Below are positions 34,687-42,833 of a DNA stretch of 64,000 nucleotides, piece by piece. Origin of the DNA: Novosphingobium aquimarinum (GTDB lineage: Bacteria; Pseudomonadota; Alphaproteobacteria; Sphingomonadales; Sphingomonadaceae); contig NZ_WRPO01000002.1 of the NCBI RefSeq assembly GCF_009746585.1, positions 310,001 through 374,000 of the forward strand. The letters run 5' to 3'. A program made the translations under genes and the position numbers. The stretch's first letter is position 1, and every line of letters starts with the position of its first letter. The notes under the pieces were generated by a model. That model was given only the letters and a program-made list of their open reading frames with translations. It had not been told where the DNA came from and did not search any database.

Positions 34687-35961
34687 ATGAACGAAACAAT
34701 CGAACAGCCGCGGGTGCCCGCCCGGCTGGTCCTCGCGTCGCTGATGGCTTTGTGGGCCTGCTATTTCATCGTAGCCACGCTCAGATGGTATTTCTTCGGC
34801 TACGGCTTCGAGTGGCCGGTGGTATCGCGGCGCTTGACCATCTGCATCATCTCGATGCTGCTGATGGCGGCGCTGTGGCCGCTGCTGCAACTGCTCGATC
34901 ATCGCTCGAACGCGTCGAAGATCATTATTGTCGTTCTCGGCGCGCTGCCGGTCAGTCTCGCGCTCGGGGCGATCAATCAGGCGGTTTTCGCCGATATCAA
35001 CGAGCAGCTGGCCAAAGACGATGAGGCCGATCGCTCAGGCAACGTGCGCATCCGCAAGGATGGTGACGGCAATCTCCTGATCGACTTGCCGGAGCCGACG
35101 GCCCCGCCCTCACCTCCGCAGCCCCCGTCGCCGGAGGGCGGCGACCAGGCGTCAGGCGAAGCGACCGCGCGGCAGAGCGATACGGCGCCGCGCATCACCG
35201 TGAAGCCCGCAGAACGCCTCGAAAAGCGGCTCGAAATGATCGCGGATACCGCGTTCGGGCGATACTTCCTCGTCCTGGCCTGGGCGGCGCTCTACTTCGC
35301 GCTTGCCAAGGCCGAGGAAGCGCGCGGGGCGGAGCGGCGCGAGGGTGAATTTCGGCGCGCCGCGGAAGCGGCCGAGTTGCGGTCGCTGCGCTATCAGGTC
35401 AATCCGCATTTCCTATTCAACACGCTCAATTCGCTGTCGGCGCTGGTGATGACCGGCCGGCAGGACGATGCCGAAGAAATGATCCAGACACTTTCGACTT
35501 TCTATCGCCACACCTTGTCGGGCGATCCGACCACCGACTTGCCGCTGGCGGACGAGATCGAGCTGCAGCAGCTGTACCTGCAGATCGAATCGGTGCGTTT
35601 TCCCAAGCGGCTGCTGATACAAATCGATATTGACGCTGCCGCCGCGGATGCGATGGTGCCCGGCATGATCCTCCAGCCCATCGTCGAAAACTCGGTGAAA
35701 TATGCCGTGGCGGCAACGCGTGAGCCGGTGACGATCTCGATCGAGGCGCGCGCCGATGGCGAATGGCTGGAGATCGTCGTCGCCGACAACGGTCCCGGCA
35801 CATCCGGCGGCGATCCCAAGGGCTTCGGCATCGGGCTGACCAACGTGCGCGACCGGCTGGAGACGCGCTTTGGCGAACGCGCGACGCTGACTTCCGGCAC
35901 GCGCTCCGGGGGCGGCCATGCCACGACGCTGCGGCTGCCGATGGTGCACGGTCGTGGCTGA
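34687..35961 (+). CDS. LytS-type sensor histidine kinase
   Basis: A 424-residue kinase of the His_kinase PF06580 type. Membrane spans lie near 15-35, 49-70, 79-103 and 191-207. A periplasmic or loop insert of about 85 residues contains an acidic stretch and a Pro-rich run near 136-152. The phosphoacceptor is His241 in RYQVNPHFLFNTLNSLSAL. The ATPase has IVENSVKYAV and DNGPGTSGGDPKGFGIGLTNVRDRL. The ATG at 34687 has GGAAGG only two to three bases upstream, so a start at 34654 or 34561 is possible. It overlaps its response regulator gene. Confidence 0.9.
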   Translation: MNETIEQPRVPARLVLASLMALWACYFIVATLRWYFFGYGFEWPVVSRRLTICIISMLLMAALWPLLQLLDHRSNASKIIIVVLGALPVSLALGAINQAVFADINEQLAKDDEADRSGNVRIRKDGDGNLLIDLPEPTAPPSPPQPPSPEGGDQASGEATARQSDTAPRITVKPAERLEKRLEMIADTAFGRYFLVLAWAALYFALAKAEEARGAERREGEFRRAAEAAELRSLRYQVNPHFLFNTLNSLSALVMTGRQDDAEEMIQTLSTFYRHTLSGDPTTDLPLADEIELQQLYLQIESVRFPKRLLIQIDIDAAAADAMVPGMILQPIVENSVKYAVAATREPVTISIEARADGEWLEIVVADNGPGTSGGDPKGFGIGLTNVRDRLETRFGERATLTSGTRSGGGHATTLRLPMVHGRG

Positions 35962-36703
35962 TTCGCTCAAGGCCCTGATCGTCGATGACGAGCCGCTCGC
36001 GGTCGAGCGACTGCAAGTCATCTGCGCCCGCATGGAGAACATCTCGGTGATCGGCACCGCGAGCGATGGCCAGCAGGCGTTGCGTCTGATCGAGGCGCTC
36101 GAACCCGACCTGGTGCTGCTCGACATGACCATGCCGGAGACCGACGGTCTCGGCGTTGCGCGTCAGCTCGGTACCAAGGAAAGTCCGCCCGCGATCATCT
36201 TCGTCACAGCGCACGACGAGTTCGCGGTCGAGGCGTTCGATCTCGACGCGGTCGACTACGTTCTGAAGCCGGTATCGCCCGATCGCCTGCAGCGCGCGAT
36301 CGCGCGAGTCGTCGCGCGTCGCGCGGCGACGGCGGAAACGCCGCCAGAAGCGGGCGCTGCCGGCGAAAGCGAATGGCTCGACGAATTCTGGGTGCCGCAC
36401 CGCTCGGAACTGGTGCGCATCGCCGCCTCGCAAGTGCAGCGGATCGATGCCGAGCGCGACTACGTGCGGCTGCACGTCGGCGCGCAAAGCTATTTGCTGC
36501 TCCAGACGATCACCAGCCTCGAAGAGCGGCTCGATCCCGAACAATTCATTCGCATCCATCGCTCGACCATCTTGCGCCGCGACCACGTCAAGGGACTGCG
36601 GCACGAGGGATTGGGAGTCTGGTCGGCGGAGACCGGCGAAGGCGAGGCCTTGCGGATCGGCCGCACGTATCTTCCGAGCGTAAAAAAAATGGCGGGCCGT
36701 TAG
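35954..36703 (+). CDS. LytTR family response regulator
   Basis: A 249-residue two-component regulator. The receiver domain (1-120) has the acidic pair Asp11-Asp12, phosphoacceptor Asp57 in LVLLDMTMPETDG, Thr in FVTAHDEFAVEAF and a Lys in DYVLKPVSPDRL. The LytTR DNA-binding domain (about 148-249) shows VQRIDAERDYVRLHVGAQSYLL, HRSTILRRDHVKGL and IGRTYLPSVKKMAG. The GTG at 35954 overlaps the kinase stop by eight bases. It pairs with the upstream LytS-like kinase; targets are unknown. Confidence 0.92.
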   Translation: MADSLKALIVDDEPLAVERLQVICARMENISVIGTASDGQQALRLIEALEPDLVLLDMTMPETDGLGVARQLGTKESPPAIIFVTAHDEFAVEAFDLDAVDYVLKPVSPDRLQRAIARVVARRAATAETPPEAGAAGESEWLDEFWVPHRSELVRIAASQVQRIDAERDYVRLHVGAQSYLLLQTITSLEERLDPEQFIRIHRSTILRRDHVKGLRHEGLGVWSAETGEGEALRIGRTYLPSVKKMAGR

Positions 36704-36752
36704 GCCCACCAGGTTTCTGGCACTTTCTTCTTATGGGACCTCGTTGAAAGGC

Positions 36753-36770
36753 GGGGGGCCGGGCCCCCGG
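36753..36770. terminator. GC-only hairpin between convergent genes, weak terminator candidate
   Basis: A GGGGG/CCCCC hairpin lies between the convergent LytTR and UrcA genes. No strong T-run follows on either strand (CGCCTTTC on minus), so intrinsic termination is doubtful. Confidence 0.3.
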
Positions 36771-36778
36771 CGGCGGCC

Positions 36779-37075
36779 TTAGCCGCCGAGCCGGGCGTCC
36801 TCGACCAGGGTGGCGACGGTCGTCTGCGCCTTGGCCTTGGCCTTGTTCATGCAATCCATCGTCTTCGGCGAAGCCATACGGGTGCTGGTGATCGCAACGT
36901 CGTAGCCGCACGCCTTCTTGGCGGCGTGATCGAGGCGACGCTCCAGCGTCTTCTGGCCTTCGATGCTCGACAGGTTCAGATCTCCGTAGGAAACTGCGAT
37001 GTCCTTGGCGAAGGACGGGGTGGCCGACAGCGCAACGGCGGCGGCGGAAATGGCGATCAGGGTCTGCTTCATCAT
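36779..37075 (-). CDS. UrcA family secreted protein
   Basis: A 98-residue protein with a signal peptide (about 1-23: TLIAISAAAVALSATPSFA) and the UrcA pattern in the mature part: IAVSYGDLNLSSIEGQKTLERRLDHAAKKACG, then a second cysteine in MDCMNKA. The two cysteines probably form a disulfide. UrcA proteins are common and often duplicated in Caulobacter and sphingomonads; no function is established. The ATG at 37075 (with a second ATG next to it) has AGGAGGAA upstream; the longer frame above it is not real. Confidence 0.85.
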   Translation of the reverse strand: MMKQTLIAISAAAVALSATPSFAKDIAVSYGDLNLSSIEGQKTLERRLDHAAKKACGYDVAITSTRMASPKTMDCMNKAKAKAQTTVATLVEDARLGG

Positions 37076-37361
37076 GGTAGGTTCCTCCTCTGGAATGAGC
37101 CCGGTCGGTGGGGGTTTCGACCGTCTCGATGATTGTCTTGTGCAGGAGGACGCCGGGTGATTCACGTCGACCTCGACCAAGCCCGTCCCCGGTCGACAAG
37201 CTGCGGCGAAGGACGACGAACGACGTGTCGGGACGACGAACGACTTGATGAAAGTTGCGTGACGGGGGCTGGCTCGCGATCGATTCGATTTCGGCCGGCT
37301 GCCGCATTGGAGTGAAAGCTGCTGGCCTTCCGATCCACGGCTGGCTAGCATCCCGCGCTCC

Positions 37362-37628
37362 ATGGCTCTTGCGTTTCTGTTCTGCCTCGGCATCGTCAAT
37401 TTCGCCGCCCACAAGGCCGTTCTCGAGAGCGACCATCCGTTGTTGGCGCAGACGCCATGGTTCTTCGATGCGCTTGGCGGGCGGCTCAGCCTGATCGTCG
37501 AGTTCACGGTCCTGCTCGGCGCCATGATCCTTGCCGCGGAGGGTTCACCGGGCTGGGTCTGGGCCTATGCGGTTTATTCGGGCTTCAACGGTATTTTTGC
37601 CTGGGCGATGCTCACCGGGCGGTTCTGA
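37362..37628 (+). CDS. Small hydrophobic membrane protein, unknown function
   Basis: An 88-residue protein with two to three hydrophobic segments (about 1-17 and 41-60, and a WAYAVYSGFNGIFAWAML end). It lacks an obvious signal cleavage site. The 286 bases upstream contain no other gene. It reads in the same direction as the lipid-kinase gene 37 bases later. The composition and codon use are coding-like and similar to the neighbours. I do not recognise a family. Confidence 0.6.
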   Translation: MALAFLFCLGIVNFAAHKAVLESDHPLLAQTPWFFDALGGRLSLIVEFTVLLGAMILAAEGSPGWVWAYAVYSGFNGIFAWAMLTGRF

Positions 37629-37664
37629 CGGGAACATGCGCTCTCCTGGCTCATTTTCTCCCCC

Positions 37665-38522
37665 ATGACGGGCGAATTCGAGCGGATCTGGCTGGTCTAC
37701 AACCAGGCCAGCGGCAGCAACGACGAGGAGTCGCTCGCGGCACTGGAGGAAAAGTTCGATTCCCTCGGCTGCGTGATGGCGGGCAAGACCTGCTTTCCGA
37801 ACGAAACGCCCCCCGACATCGCCACGCTCGATCGCGAACGCGTGCAGATCCTCGCAATTTTCGGGGGCGACGGGACGATCAGTTCGATCACCACCGACCG
37901 CTACGGTTGGCAGGGCGCGATCCTGCCGCTCCCCGGCGGGACGATGAACATGCTCTCGCGCCGGATGCACGGTGATGCTGAAGCGCCCGAGATCGTCGCG
38001 CGTCTGCGCAACGGCATCTCCCGCAAAGTGCGCCCCTCGATCATCCGCTCGCGCCATGGCGACGGGCTCACCGGCGTGCTGGCCGGGCCGGGAACCGTGT
38101 GGAACGAGGTTCGCGAGGCGATGCGAGACATCGATCTGGTCGAACTCGTCACGTCGACGACCGAGGCGATCGCCTGGTCGGCCAATGGGCCCAAGGTGGC
38201 GTGTCTCAATTCCGATTGCGGCCGTGACGAGGGCTATGCGGCGATCACCATCAGTCCCGAGGACGACGGCTTGCAGGCGAACGGCTACTACGCCGACACG
38301 ATCGGGGACTTTGCCAAGCAGGGCGTCGCCTTGCTGCAACACGATTTCCGTAACGGTCCCCATGACGACCTGGGGCGGCACATGACGATTCGCCTCGCGT
38401 GTCTCAAAGGAGAGCCGATGGGACTGCTGATCGATGGGGAGCCGTTCGACGGCGAATCGGAAGAAGAATTCGCGCTCGTGCCCAGCGAGATCGACATCGT
38501 CGCCACTGCCGATGCACGGTAG
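37665..38522 (+). CDS. Diacylglycerol kinase catalytic domain protein
   Basis: A 285-residue lipid-kinase-like protein (DAGK_cat/YegS-LCB5 superfamily). The ATP-binding FGGDGTIS lies at residues 66-73 and LPGGTMNMLSRRM near 88-100, with N-terminal VYNQASGS replacing the usual NPxSG. The C-terminal beta-rich domain includes LIDGEPFDGESEEEFAL. Such enzymes phosphorylate diacylglycerol, phosphatidylglycerol or sphingoid bases. Sphingomonads make glycosphingolipids, so a sphingoid-base role is conceivable but is only inference. The phosphoesterase gene follows after 10 bases, likely cotranscribed. Confidence 0.88.
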   Translation: MTGEFERIWLVYNQASGSNDEESLAALEEKFDSLGCVMAGKTCFPNETPPDIATLDRERVQILAIFGGDGTISSITTDRYGWQGAILPLPGGTMNMLSRRMHGDAEAPEIVARLRNGISRKVRPSIIRSRHGDGLTGVLAGPGTVWNEVREAMRDIDLVELVTSTTEAIAWSANGPKVACLNSDCGRDEGYAAITISPEDDGLQANGYYADTIGDFAKQGVALLQHDFRNGPHDDLGRHMTIRLACLKGEPMGLLIDGEPFDGESEEEFALVPSEIDIVATADAR

Positions 38523-38532
38523 GGTGCGGGAC

Positions 38533-39393
38533 ATGCGGCAAGGCCCGGTGAAGCTGTTTCACATCAGCGACATTCATTTCGGACTCGAGGATCCGGCCGC
38601 TCTGGCCTGGGTCGAGGATTGCATCGCTTCGGAGCGGCCCGACGCGGTGGTCATCACCGGGGACCTCACGATGCGCGCGCGGCATCGCGAATATCAGGCG
38701 GCCTGCGCCTGGATCGGCGCGCTCGACGTGCCGGCGACGATGGTCATCGGCAATCACGACATGCCCTATTTCAATCTGATCGAGCGGTTCTTCGATCCCT
38801 ATCGCCGCTTTCAGGGCGTTCGCTCGATCGTGGAGGCCGAGCTCGATCTCGGCGATATCGCGATCGTTCCGCTCAAGACGACGGCGCGCGCGCAATGGCG
38901 CACCAATTGGTCGAAAGGCTGGATCACGCGGCCTGCGCTCGAAAAGACCCTGGCTCAGATCGACGCCCTGCCTGCGGGCACGCGCGTGCTGGTTTCGGCG
39001 CACCATCCGCTGGTCGAGGTCAACCATCATGGCAACGTGCTCACCAAGCGCGGCGGCCGGGCGCTCGAGGAGCTGGCGAAGCGCAAGGTGATGGGCGTGC
39101 TCACGGGCCACGTGCACGATCCCTTCGATCTGGTCGAGCAGACGCCGAGCGGTTCGGTCCGGATGATCGGCGCGGGCACGCTTTCGAAGCGCATCCGGTC
39201 CACCCCGCCCAGCTTCAACCAGATCCTGGTGACGGAACGCGGCGTCCAAGTCGAAGCGCGCAATCTCGAGCACGTCGCCACGCCCGACATGCAGATCGAC
39301 GATGTGCCCGAAGATGCCATGCCGCCGCGCAAGCCCGGCCAACCCGTCGCGCCCGTCGGCTCGGTGCCACCGGTCGATCCTCCGGTTCACTAG
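38533..39393 (+). CDS. Calcineurin-like metallophosphoesterase
   Basis: A 286-residue phosphoesterase with the metallophos motifs in order: FHISDIHFG (about 9-17), ITGDLT (about 41), IGNHDMP (about 71), and LVSAHHPLVE and GHVHDPF later. The active site should bind two metals. The substrate could be a cyclic nucleotide or phospholipid; it is adjacent to and co-directional with the lipid-kinase-like gene (10-base gap), which hints at lipid phosphate metabolism. The C-terminal 40 residues are Pro-rich. It ends before a bidirectional terminator. Confidence 0.88.
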   Translation: MRQGPVKLFHISDIHFGLEDPAALAWVEDCIASERPDAVVITGDLTMRARHREYQAACAWIGALDVPATMVIGNHDMPYFNLIERFFDPYRRFQGVRSIVEAELDLGDIAIVPLKTTARAQWRTNWSKGWITRPALEKTLAQIDALPAGTRVLVSAHHPLVEVNHHGNVLTKRGGRALEELAKRKVMGVLTGHVHDPFDLVEQTPSGSVRMIGAGTLSKRIRSTPPSFNQILVTERGVQVEARNLEHVATPDMQIDDVPEDAMPPRKPGQPVAPVGSVPPVDPPVH

Positions 39394-39504
39394 ATCTGGA
39401 GGGCCGGAGGGGGCTTGCGATCGTCAGAACCCGATCGCGAAAATCCGCGCTCCCATGCCGCCCCTGTTTGGTCATTTCCGCATCCGTCATCCAGACCTTT
39501 GACG

Positions 39505-39537
39505 AAAAAACCGCGCCGGGATGCGGCGCGGTTTCTC
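39505..39537. terminator. Bidirectional terminator between convergent genes
   Basis: AACCGCGCC / GGCGCGGTT stem, with six A's on the left, so that the minus strand reads a six-T run after the hairpin; the plus strand has a weaker GTTTC. It ends the leftward PadR-DUF1700-DUF2807 unit and probably also the rightward phosphoesterase unit. Confidence 0.85.
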
Positions 39538-39576
39538 CCTCATGATGTCGCTCGCCGAGATGGGCGAGCGACTCTC

Positions 39577-40287
39577 CTATTCGTAATCGTGCTTGACCGA
39601 GCCGATGCCGTTCATCTGGGTGCGCAGCGCCGCGGGCTTCTTGCGCAGCGTCACCGCGCCGACACCGTTGACCTCCACATCGACTCTGCCGGTGGCGGCA
39701 ATGCTGACGTCGCCCGCGCCATTGACCAGGACCGTCGCGTCTTCGACTTCGAGCTTGTCGAGATTGATGTCAGAGGCGCCATCGGTCCGGATCGAGACCG
39801 CGCGGACCTTGCCGTCGGCATCGAGATCGATGGCGCCGGCGGACTTCAGCCGGAACTGGTCCTGCTGGAGGCCTGACAGAGTTACGTCGCCGGGGGCTTC
39901 CATGTCGAGCGCGGCCAGCTCGGGCGCGACGATGGTGACGTCGAGCCCCGCGTGCAGGCTCTTCTGGCCGCGCAGCGAAAGCCGGCCATTCTCGAACACC
40001 AACCGGTCGACCGCCTCGGCAGGCCCGTTGACGATCATTTCGGCCTTGTCGCCGCGGGTGAAATGCAGTTCCACGGGAATTTCCATGGTCAGCGTCTGCC
40101 CGCCGTTAACGGCGAAGCTGCGATCCTTCGTGGGACCCTCGTATTCCTCGCCGATCGTCCAGTGGAAATCCTTTTCGCCGCTGAGCTCGCTGCGCAGTTC
40201 CTCGCCGCCGGTGGCGAACGCGAGGCTGAAAGCGATCACGCACAGCACGAGGCCGCTGGCGAAGACGATGAGAAGCTTCTTGGTCAT
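39577..40287 (-). CDS. DUF2807 (head GIN domain) exported protein
   Basis: A 236-residue protein with an N-terminal signal or anchor (TKKLLIVFASGLVLCVIAFSLAFATG) and a beta-helix-like head GIN domain: MEIPVELHFTRGDKAEMIVNG, then repeating LRLKSAGAIDLDADGKV-type strands and VLVNGAGDVSIAATG. The second ATG of the pair is chosen because AGGAGG sits seven bases before it but only one base before the first. DUF2807 proteins are envelope-located and of unknown role. It is the last gene of the PadR-DUF1700-DUF2807 unit, ending at a terminator. Confidence 0.85.
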   Translation of the reverse strand: MTKKLLIVFASGLVLCVIAFSLAFATGGEELRSELSGEKDFHWTIGEEYEGPTKDRSFAVNGGQTLTMEIPVELHFTRGDKAEMIVNGPAEAVDRLVFENGRLSLRGQKSLHAGLDVTIVAPELAALDMEAPGDVTLSGLQQDQFRLKSAGAIDLDADGKVRAVSIRTDGASDINLDKLEVEDATVLVNGAGDVSIAATGRVDVEVNGVGAVTLRKKPAALRTQMNGIGSVKHDYE

Positions 40288-40302
40288 GGCCATTCCTCCT
40301 GG

Positions 40303-40872
40303 TCAGGCGTCTTCGGACTTGATGGCAGGTTCGATCACCCGGTAGTGCAGGCGACCGAACCAGAGCAGGGCGTTGATCACCCAGATCGACAGGATCGTGA
40401 GCAGCGCGCCCACGGCGATCGATCCGGCCATCAGGCCGAGCCCGGCGAAGATGGCGGCCGCGATACCTCCCGGAAAACCCTGTAAGGGCCCCACGAACAG
40501 CACGAAACCGCCGCAGATGAAGAGCGCGAACATCGCCAGGTAGAGCGCGAAGATGATCCCGATCACGCTGAGCACGATGGGCAGCAGAATGAGGATGTCG
40601 ATCGTCGCCAGTCCCATGAAGCCGACGACGGCGGCAAACGCGGACGAGGGGGTGCGATCGGTCTGCCAGTTGCGAATGCCGGCTTCGAAGCGCAGTTCGC
40701 GCGCCAGACGGGTCGGATTGCCAAGCGCGTCGGCGACCTCCTCTTCGGAGCGACCTTCGGCGGCGCCGGCCTCGAAATGCTCTTCGTAATCGGCGACGAT
40801 GTCGCTGATGTCCTCGGCGGGCAGTCCCTTGAGGCCCGCCTTCAAGCGGCGGATGAAGTCGTTACGAGTCAT
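40303..40872 (-). CDS. DUF1700 membrane protein
   Basis: A 189-residue protein. The cytoplasmic N-terminus matches DUF1700/HAAS: RNDFIRRLKAGLKGLPAEDISDIVADYEEHF, with a FEAGAAEGRSEEEVADALGNP motif (about 36-56). Three to four transmembrane segments follow (about 83-170). Such proteins are regularly encoded with a PadR regulator and a DUF2807/DUF4097 protein. The ATG has GGAGGAAA upstream and overlaps the 3' end of the padR gene by 11 bases, so translation is coupled. Role unknown, possibly envelope sensing. Confidence 0.87.
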   Translation of the reverse strand: MTRNDFIRRLKAGLKGLPAEDISDIVADYEEHFEAGAAEGRSEEEVADALGNPTRLARELRFEAGIRNWQTDRTPSSAFAAVVGFMGLATIDILILLPIVLSVIGIIFALYLAMFALFICGGFVLFVGPLQGFPGGIAAAIFAGLGLMAGSIAVGALLTILSIWVINALLWFGRLHYRVIEPAIKSEDA

Positions 40873-41230
40873 GGGTTTCCTCCGCTTGTTCTGCGGGCGT
40901 CGGCCCGGCGTCTGGGACAATCAGGCCATCGACGGCCGCGGTGAACGCGCGCCATTCGGCGACTTGCGCCGCGAGCCGATCGTGGCCGGCTTCGGTGATC
41001 TTGTAATATTTGCGCGGCGGACCCGAGGGCGATTCCTCGAGGTACGTCGCGACGAGGCCCTCGGCCTGCATGCGCCGCATGAGCGGGTAAATCGTCCCTT
41101 CGCCCATATCGACTGCATCGGCGAGCCGGCTCGCGATCTCGTAGGCGTAACTGTTACCGCGCGACAGAAGAGCGAGCACGCAAAGGCCGAGCACCCCCTT
41201 CTTCAGCTGAGTTTCGATAGGATCTGGCAC
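40862..41230 (-). CDS. PadR family transcriptional regulator
   Basis: A 122-residue winged-helix regulator. LKKGVLGLCVLALLSRGNSYAYEIASRLAD and MGEGTIYPLMRRMQAEGLVATYLEE are the PadR DNA-binding signature; GPPRKYYKITEAGHDRL completes the wing. The C-terminal helix is short (PadR-s1 type). GTG start with AGGAGAT upstream. It overlaps the DUF1700 gene by 11 bases. The tandem repeat 33-65 bases upstream is the obvious candidate operator for autorepression. Confidence 0.93.
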   Translation of the reverse strand: MPDPIETQLKKGVLGLCVLALLSRGNSYAYEIASRLADAVDMGEGTIYPLMRRMQAEGLVATYLEESPSGPPRKYYKITEAGHDRLAAQVAEWRAFTAAVDGLIVPDAGPTPAEQAEETHDS

Positions 41231-41262
41231 GAATCATCTCCTGTGATGGGAGATTATCTATC

Positions 41263-41295
41263 GCAAGGTAGTGTGCGATGCAAGGTACCATGCGA
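41263..41295. promoter_or_regulatory. Tandem 17-bp direct repeat, candidate PadR operator
   Basis: GCAAGGTA-NNN-TGCGA occurs twice head to tail, at 41263-41278 and 41280-41295, a 17-base period. It lies 33 bases upstream of the padR start codon, in its promoter zone. Confidence 0.6.
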
Positions 41296-41316
41296 AGAAA
41301 GATTCAGATGCAGTGA

Positions 41317-41326
41317 CAGGTACCTG
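41317..41326. promoter_or_regulatory. 10-bp palindrome CAGGTACCTG upstream of padR
   Basis: A perfect palindrome, sharing the AGGTACC core with the second repeat unit nearby (AAGGTACCA). It may be part of the same operator region. Confidence 0.4.
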
Positions 41327-41478
41327 CTTATAGCGAGCTACTGGGCTATGCAGATGTTGTGCAGGACGGCAGAAAATGGGCCTTTGAGCCAGGAACCAGG
41401 CCTTCGCCGATCGTCACCCCTGAACGTGAGTCAGTGTCCATCTCTCCCCGCGCGCTTGGCTCTCGACCGCGCGATGGA

Positions 41479-41497
41479 TGCTGAAACGAGTTCAGCA
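41479..41497. repeat. REP-like hairpin repeat unit (sphingomonad intergenic repeat)
   Basis: TGCTGAA-ACGAG-TTCAGCA is a perfect 7-bp hairpin with a 5-base loop, followed by TGACGAAAATGCG. From memory, translated copies of this kind yield short hypothetical proteins containing MLNSFQHP in many Sphingomonas-type genomes, which suggests a dispersed intergenic repeat. Only one copy is in this window. Confidence 0.6.
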
Positions 41498-41543
41498 TGA
41501 CGAAAATGCGAAGAAGCGACGGGCCGGAATCCATGCAGCCCAA

Positions 41544-41575
41544 AGAAAAAGGGGCCGCGGTTGCCCGCGACCCCA
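41544..41575 (-). terminator. Terminator of the rplM-rpsI operon
   Basis: GGGGCCGCGG / CCGCGACCCC stem with one mismatch and a short loop. On the minus strand it is followed by CTTTTTCTTTG, giving a T-rich tail. It begins about 40 bases after the rpsI stop codon. Confidence 0.85.
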
Positions 41576-41612
41576 CTTTGCCGCCGAAGCGGCAGTCGGA
41601 TAACTCGAAGTC

Positions 41613-42131
41613 TTAGCGCTTCGAGAACTGGAAGCTGCGGCGAGCCTTGGCGCGGCCATACTTCTTACGCTCGACCACGCGGCTGTCGCGGGTGAGGAAG
41701 CCGGCGGCCTTGACCGTGCTGCGCAGCGCGGGCTCGTAGCGAGTCAGGGCCTGGCTGATGCCGTGCTTGACCGCGCCGGCCTGACCCGAAAGTCCGCCGC
41801 CCTTGACGGTGGCGACGATGTCATACTGGCCTTCACGATCGGTGATCGCGAACGGCTGGTTGATGACGAGGCGCAGCGTCGGACGCGCGAAATAGACTTC
41901 CTGATCGCGGCCGTTGACGGTGACCTTGCCGCTGCCGGGCTTGAGCCAGACGCGGGCCACGGCATCCTTGCGGCGGCCAGTGGCATAAGCGCGACCCTGC
42001 GGATCGATTTCCTGCTCGCGCAGCGGCATCGTCGGGGTTGCGGGAACGGCGGGGGCATCGGTGCCCTCGGGCGCGTCGCCGGTGAGGTCCTTCAGTTCGG
42101 ACAGGCTCTGGACGGTATCGGTGTCGGACAT
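41613..42131 (-). CDS. rpsI: 30S ribosomal protein S9
   Basis: A 172-residue protein. The S9 domain starts near residue 45 ([29 protein letters not shown]) and ends with [22 protein letters not shown], the tail that reaches the P-site tRNA. The 44-residue acidic, Pro-rich N-terminal extension is longer than in E. coli (130 residues) but common in alphaproteobacteria. The ATG overlaps the rplM stop (TGATG). It forms the usual rplM-rpsI pair. Confidence 0.97.
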   Translation of the reverse strand: MSDTDTVQSLSELKDLTGDAPEGTDAPAVPATPTMPLREQEIDPQGRAYATGRRKDAVARVWLKPGSGKVTVNGRDQEVYFARPTLRLVINQPFAITDREGQYDIVATVKGGGLSGQAGAVKHGISQALTRYEPALRSTVKAAGFLTRDSRVVERKKYGRAKARRSFQFSKR

Positions 42132-42610
42132 CACGCACCCACCTTGTTCTTGCGATTCATGGAAGCAACGTCGAGCGGCTGCGGCTGGGTGCCGGCATGC
42201 GGGTGCTCGGCACCGGCATAGAGGTGCAGCGCGCGCATCTGGTCACGGCCGAGGGGACCGCGCGGAACCATGCGCTCGACAGCCTTCTCGAGCACGCGCT
42301 CGGGGAAGCGGCCTTCCAGCACCTTGGCGGCAGTCACGCCCTTGATGCCGCCGGCATAACCGGTGTGCTTGTAATAGACCTTTTCGCCCAGCTTCTTGCC
42401 GGTGAAACGGACCTTGTCGGCATTAATCACGACGACGTGATCGCCGCAATCGACGTGCGGGGTGTAGCTCGGCTTGTGCTTGCCGCGCAGCAGATCGGCG
42501 ATCACGACCGCGAGGCGGCCGACAACCAGACCTTCGGCATCGATCAGATGCCACTTCTTCTCAACCTCGGCCGGTTTGATCGACCGGGTGACCTTGGTAA
42601 GCGCCTTCAT
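42131..42610 (-). CDS. rplM: 50S ribosomal protein L13
   Basis: A 159-residue protein. [56 protein letters not shown] and [23 protein letters not shown] are diagnostic of L13. The ATG at 42610 is the family start; an upstream extension in the same frame is not conserved. rplM and rpsI share one transcript ending at the terminator near 41.55 kb. The 223-base region between rplM and ctaA should hold its promoter. Confidence 0.97.
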   Translation of the reverse strand: MKALTKVTRSIKPAEVEKKWHLIDAEGLVVGRLAVVIADLLRGKHKPSYTPHVDCGDHVVVINADKVRFTGKKLGEKVYYKHTGYAGGIKGVTAAKVLEGRFPERVLEKAVERMVPRGPLGRDQMRALHLYAGAEHPHAGTQPQPLDVASMNRKNKVGA

Positions 42611-42833
42611 GGCTGGTCTATCCCTATGTGTTCGTGCGCGACCGAATCTCGCGCACGTTGTCGTACGCCTCGGTCGGGAAGGCGCGCCAATTGCGGAAAT
42701 GCGCGCGCAAGTCAAGCAAATCGGGCGATTTGGCCGGAGGTAAAATAATACCGCGCCGGTTTAGAGGGACTGGAGAGAGCGGGCTAGGTGCGCGCGCAGC
42801 CGGCGATCAAGTTCCGTTCGAGCAGCCCTTCGA

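Larger units (their letters stand above)
41231..41612. other. padR-rpsI intergenic region
   Basis: This 382-base gap holds no supported gene. A 76-codon frame (41346-41576, minus) looks like a protein only because it translates a REP-like repeat (see 41479-41497); I do not call it. The region contains the padR promoter and candidate operators (41263-41326), a GATGCTGAAAC-type repeat, and the rpsI terminator (41544-41575). Confidence 0.7.

Noticed and set aside
41346..41576. Short gene between padR and rpsI (76 codons, minus)
   Set aside because: Its protein-like stretch comes from translating the REP-like hairpin, and it spans the rpsI terminator.
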